Of a stretch of 64,000 nt of DNA, positions 60,578 through 64,000 are shown one piece after another. Position 1 is the first letter of the stretch, and every line of letters begins with the position of its first letter. Position numbers and translations under genes: made by a program. The notes beneath the pieces were generated by a model. That model was not told the DNA's origin and did no database searches. It saw only the letters and a list, made by a program, of their open reading frames with translations. This stretch comes from Flavobacterium agrisoli (GTDB lineage: Bacteria > Bacteroidota > Bacteroidia > Flavobacteriales > Flavobacteriaceae), in the NCBI RefSeq assembly GCF_016522065.1, contig NZ_JAEHFV010000005.1, forward strand, positions 186,001-250,000, in the 5' to 3' direction.

Positions 60578-61519
60578 CTATAAACTGTATTTCAAACCAA
60601 GCGTTAATCCAAGACCCGAAATACCTACATAAGAACTCAACTCGTCTTTAGGTCTCGAAGTATCAATTCCGTTTGGATTTGTCAAATCATTATTTGAATT
60701 CACATCCAATCTATCTCTATAGTTGGTATGAATTTGCGACGTATTTCTTGAAGCCAAAGCATCTGTTCCGTTCACTGTAAATTCAGTAGTTTCTTTCGTT
60801 TTACCATGAACCGTAAAGTTTCGGTACTCCAATTCACCATAAACCGAAATATGTTGTCCTAGTTTATACGAAGTTCCTAAAGCAGCCATAAAACCAACTG
60901 TTGGATTTGGTTTTACTTGATCTACACTGTGTACATTGGCCATAATAGGAGCTCCTGTAGAAGGATTCACACCCACTGGCGCTACTGCATCTGTAGTTAT
61001 TTCTAAATCGCCATGAATGGGCACCAAAACACCCACTTTGGTATACGGTTCAAATCCTTTATGTTCGCCTAAAAACAAAACCAACGAAGGAGATAAATCC
61101 CAAGCCGTAATTTGCCCAACCGATTTAAAATTGTAAACTGGCCCATTACTTCCAGAAGCAGGAATATAAGGCACATCAGAAACGGTTTGCGCCATTGTTT
61201 TGTCGTTGCTATTGTAGTAGTTGATCCCCATTTCTACACCTAAACGCGCATTAAAACGGTAACCCGCTGTTATTCCTGTTCTAAAACCTTCACCAAAAGA
61301 TCCAGTTACACTTTCTTCCGAAACCAATTTCCCTCCTTGATACACTTTACTCAAAGGTAAATTTCCGCCAACTGTTGGAAATTCTGTCGCTGCTGTTTGC
61401 ATAAAATAGGATCCTCCTAGTTTAAAATACCAGCTTTCTTGTTTTTGCGGTTCGTCAGTTTGAGCAAACGTAGCCAATGAGCAAACCATCATTCCTAGTA
61501 GTAGTAGGTTCTTTTTCAT
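60578..61519 (-). CDS. Outer-membrane beta-barrel protein
   Basis: A 313-residue exported protein. I start it at ATG 61519 (MKKNLLLLGMMVCSLATFAQ, a clean signal peptide); the frame extends 13 codons upstream with a hydrophobic stretch that would spoil it. The mature part has alternating strands typical of an OmpA/OmpW-like barrel: WYFKLGGSYFMQ, RTGITAGYRFNARLGVEMGINYYN, VGFMAALGTSYKLGQHISVYGELEYRNF and the final strand GLGLTLGLKYSL. A TATGTTTG -7-like box lies about 27 bases upstream on its strand (61546-61553). No peptidoglycan-binding domain is attached. Role unknown. Confidence 0.82.
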   Translation of the reverse strand: MKKNLLLLGMMVCSLATFAQTDEPQKQESWYFKLGGSYFMQTAATEFPTVGGNLPLSKVYQGGKLVSEESVTGSFGEGFRTGITAGYRFNARLGVEMGINYYNSNDKTMAQTVSDVPYIPASGSNGPVYNFKSVGQITAWDLSPSLVLFLGEHKGFEPYTKVGVLVPIHGDLEITTDAVAPVGVNPSTGAPIMANVHSVDQVKPNPTVGFMAALGTSYKLGQHISVYGELEYRNFTVHGKTKETTEFTVNGTDALASRNTSQIHTNYRDRLDVNSNNDLTNPNGIDTSRPKDELSSYVGISGLGLTLGLKYSL

Positions 61520-61701
61520 GATCGTAAATTTTTGATTTAGTAAGACAAACATAATCAAATTTAAAGAATACTATTAACGCTAAAAAAACGATTTCGTAAC
61601 TATATTTACTAAAAAAGACCCTTTTGTTAAAACTATGCATGCATATAATAACTTTTAACTGAAAAATTATATTTTTTTTAAAACTTTAACGCAAAAAAAA
61701 C

Positions 61702-64000
61702 CTAGTTTAATTTAAAATTGACTTGCAAGCGTTCTAATTCTTGTAATAATTCGGTTGATATTCTTACTTTTACTTTTCGACTTGGCATACTTAATTTAGT
61801 TACCACATTGATTTCTTCTACTTCGGTAACTTGAGACAAAGGAGTTGTTGTATTCAATTCACTGTCCTCATTTTCATCTGTAAAAATTTCGGTTTCGTCT
61901 TCATTAAAAGTAGGAGTTGTTTCCACTAATTTCTTCACTTTTTCGAGTTCCATGATTTCAAAAGTGACCGAATGATCGCCTCTATATTCGCCAAAAAGAC
62001 GGCTTAAATGATGAATGAAATCGGTTTGTAAATCTTTAATATTCAGCAATAGAATCAATTTTTTAGCAAAACTTTCCAAAACATCCTGCAACTGTTTCAC
62101 TTCGGTAAATTGAATACGAGGCTCTGCTTTTTTGCCTGTTTCTTGATTCGTCCATCCTTCTTTTACCAAAATTTTCATGAACACAAAATTATTTTGAATT
62201 AAGAAATGCCTGAATTTCAAATATTCTTCGCCAAAAATGCGGAACTCAAAACTTTCATCATAACCTTCAAGAGCAAACGAAGCCCAACCTTTTCCGTTTT
62301 TTGCCACGCGATGTTGTACGTTATTAATGATACCCGCAAAAGTTAAATTCTTGGTTACATACTGCTCTAAGTTTTTCAGCGCTTCCAATTTAACATTACA
62401 GAAATATTTCATTTCGTAGCGAAAATCATCCAGTGGATGTCCCGAAATATAGATTCCGACAACTTCTTTTTCTTTGGCTAATTTTTCCATCGTGCTCCAA
62501 TCTTCGCATGGAGGCACAACAGGTTCGGCAATTTGCACTTCCGAAGTTTCTCCGAATAAACTCACCTGCGATGAATTTTCATTTTCCTGATATTTCGAGC
62601 CGTAGCGCATTGCTTTTTCGTAAAACGTAATACCGTCCCCTTCATCGTGAAAATATTGTGCGCGAGTAGTTCCTTCAAACGAATCAAATCCACCCGCTAG
62701 AGCAAGGTTTTCAAACGCTTTTTTATTCGCCGCTCGCAAATCTATTCGTTTGGCCAAATCAAAAATAGAACGGTATTTACCCTCTTTTCTATTTTCTACA
62801 ATAGTGGCCACAGCACCCGAACCCACTCCTTTAATTGCGCCCATTCCGAAACGCACGGCATAATCATCATTTACCGTAAATTTATAAAACGATTCATTCA
62901 CACAAGGCCCTAAAACCTGCAAGCCCATTCGCTTACATTCTTCCATAAAAAAGGAAACCTGCTTGATATCGTTCATGTTATTAGAAAGCACCGCCGCCAT
63001 ATATTCGGCAGGATAATGCGCTTTTAGATACGCCGTTTGATACGCCACCCAAGCGTAACAGGTAGAGTGCGATTTGTTGAAGGCATAACTCGCAAATGCT
63101 TCCCAGTCGGTCCAGATTTTATCCAGTTTCTTTTCATCATGGCCTTTTGCAACTGCTTGGTCGATGAATTTACCTTTCATTTTATCCAGCACTTCTTTTT
63201 GCTTTTTACCCATCGCCTTACGAAGTACGTCGGCATCCCCTTTTGAGAATCCAGCCAATTTTTGCGACAAAAGCATTACCTGCTCTTGGTACACCGTAAT
63301 TCCATAAGTTTCGCCCAAATATTCTTCGCACGCATCTAAATCATATGTAATTTCTTCTTCGCCATTTTTACGACGAACGAAAGAAGGAATATATTCTAAA
63401 GGTCCCGGACGATATAAGGCATTCATCGCAATCAAATCGGCAAAAACCGTCGGCTTTAAATCCTTCATGTATTTTTGCATTCCGGGCGACTCGTATTGGA
63501 AAACCCCAACTGTTTCTCCGCGTTGGAATAGCTCATAGGTTTTGGCATCATCAATCGGGAATTCATCTGGATTGAGTTCTATTCCGGTTCTGTATTTTAC
63601 CAGTTTAACCGTATCTTTAATCAAAGTCAGGGTCTTCAGACCCAAGAAGTCCATTTTTAATAATCCCGCACTCTCGGCCACCGAGTTATCAAATTGGGTT
63701 ACATATAAATCGGAATCTTTTGCTGTGGTAACCGGAACGAAATTGGTAATATCATCTGGCGTAATGATTACTCCACAAGCATGAATACCAGTGTTTCGCA
63801 GCGAACCTTCTAAAACTTTAGCTTGCTGAATTGTTTCTCCGGCCAAATCATCTTCATTGGCAATTCCGATTAATTCTTTAACGCGATCAAATTCTTCTGA
63901 AGATTTTAATGCTTTTTTTACATCATCTTCACTTTCGGAAATAAATCGGGCTAAATTCCATTTTCCGGGCATCATTGCCGGAATTAATTTCGCAATTCGA
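61702..64000 (-). CDS. dnaE: DNA polymerase III subunit alpha (partial, N-terminus outside window)
   Basis: The frame is open through base 64000, so this is the C-terminal part (about 765 residues) of the replicative polymerase subunit. Recognised parts are the polymerase palm and finger segments GLLKMDFLGLKTLTLI, GVFQYESPGMQKYMKDLKP, MNALYRPGPLEYIPSFV, ITVYQEQVMLLSQKLAGFS and the SYAFNKSHSTCYAWVAYQTAYLKAHYP stretch, then the helix-hairpin-helix region GMGAIKGVG and an OB-fold (TFAGIINNVQHRVAKNGKGWASF). The catalytic Asp motifs lie upstream, outside the window. The stop is at 61702-61704. No frameshift is visible. Confidence 0.97.
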   Translation of the reverse strand, partial: RIAKLIPAMMPGKWNLARFISESEDDVKKALKSSEEFDRVKELIGIANEDDLAGETIQQAKVLEGSLRNTGIHACGVIITPDDITNFVPVTTAKDSDLYVTQFDNSVAESAGLLKMDFLGLKTLTLIKDTVKLVKYRTGIELNPDEFPIDDAKTYELFQRGETVGVFQYESPGMQKYMKDLKPTVFADLIAMNALYRPGPLEYIPSFVRRKNGEEEITYDLDACEEYLGETYGITVYQEQVMLLSQKLAGFSKGDADVLRKAMGKKQKEVLDKMKGKFIDQAVAKGHDEKKLDKIWTDWEAFASYAFNKSHSTCYAWVAYQTAYLKAHYPAEYMAAVLSNNMNDIKQVSFFMEECKRMGLQVLGPCVNESFYKFTVNDDYAVRFGMGAIKGVGSGAVATIVENRKEGKYRSIFDLAKRIDLRAANKKAFENLALAGGFDSFEGTTRAQYFHDEGDGITFYEKAMRYGSKYQENENSSQVSLFGETSEVQIAEPVVPPCEDWSTMEKLAKEKEVVGIYISGHPLDDFRYEMKYFCNVKLEALKNLEQYVTKNLTFAGIINNVQHRVAKNGKGWASFALEGYDESFEFRIFGEEYLKFRHFLIQNNFVFMKILVKEGWTNQETGKKAEPRIQFTEVKQLQDVLESFAKKLILLLNIKDLQTDFIHHLSRLFGEYRGDHSVTFEIMELEKVKKLVETTPTFNEDETEIFTDENEDSELNTTTPLSQVTEVEEINVVTKLSMPSRKVKVRISTELLQELERLQVNFKLN

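Overview
The window looks like chromosomal DNA of a Flavobacterium-type bacterium (Bacteroidota, Flavobacteriia). Evidence seen directly: AT-rich sequence, SusC/SusD outer-membrane pairs, TAnnTTTG-type -7 promoter boxes with an upstream TTG/TTTG before tRNA genes, tRNA genes without an encoded CCA end, a class II (degradative-type) HMG-CoA reductase next to a GHMP kinase, and an AccD that has lost its zinc-ribbon cysteines. No insertion sequence, prophage, CRISPR array or rRNA operon is visible. Product names rest on my recognition of families and motifs, not on database searches.

Layout. 1-1.7 kb: the end of fbaA and accD. 1.7-3.9 kb: an accessory island with two orphan minus-strand genes, each next to a large attC-like inverted repeat, then about 650 bp of non-coding repeats (a 41-bp palindromic tandem array and a second 41-bp duplicated unit). 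3.9-5.1 kb: a lone MacB/FtsX-type permease. 5.3-12.5 kb: purH followed by the cell-elongation operon mreB-mreC-mreD-PBP2-rodA. 12.5-15.6 kb: a secreted nuclease and a Tsp/Prc-type protease. 15.8-20.5 kb: surE, a small membrane protein, lpxB, an NlpC/P60 lipoprotein and a ComEC-like protein. 20.5-21.6 kb: two thioredoxin-fold exported paralogues, one without the CxxC site. 21.7-27.2 kb: a peptide-use module (DPP-IV-type exopeptidase and two POT transporters). 27.4-29.7 kb: mevalonate-pathway genes. 29.8-36.0 kb: a packed envelope operon (coaX, outer-membrane protein, lptC, small membrane protein, CNNM/CorC protein, PpiD-like foldase). 36.1-36.5 kb: tRNA-Phe and tRNA-Leu. 36.6-40.6 kb: an M20 peptidase, then a three-gene BlaI/M56-TonB/MORN-lipoprotein operon with a dyad operator lying on its -7 box. 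40.6-42.7 kb: a truncated saccharopine dehydrogenase remnant, an rluB-type gene and a DUF937-like gene.

42.9-58.1 kb is the most distinctive part: a seven-gene, 15-kb minus-strand operon in the order FAS1 lipoprotein, SusC, SusD, FAS1 lipoprotein, FAS1 lipoprotein, SusC, SusD. It ends in a strong hairpin and contains no glycoside hydrolase, peptidase, sulfatase or regulator. I read it as a surface fasciclin/SusCD uptake or adhesion system of unknown substrate, and it is my best candidate for an undescribed system. The window closes with tRNA-Asp, a DUF58 protein, thioredoxin, an outer-membrane beta-barrel protein and the C-terminal part of dnaE running off the right edge.
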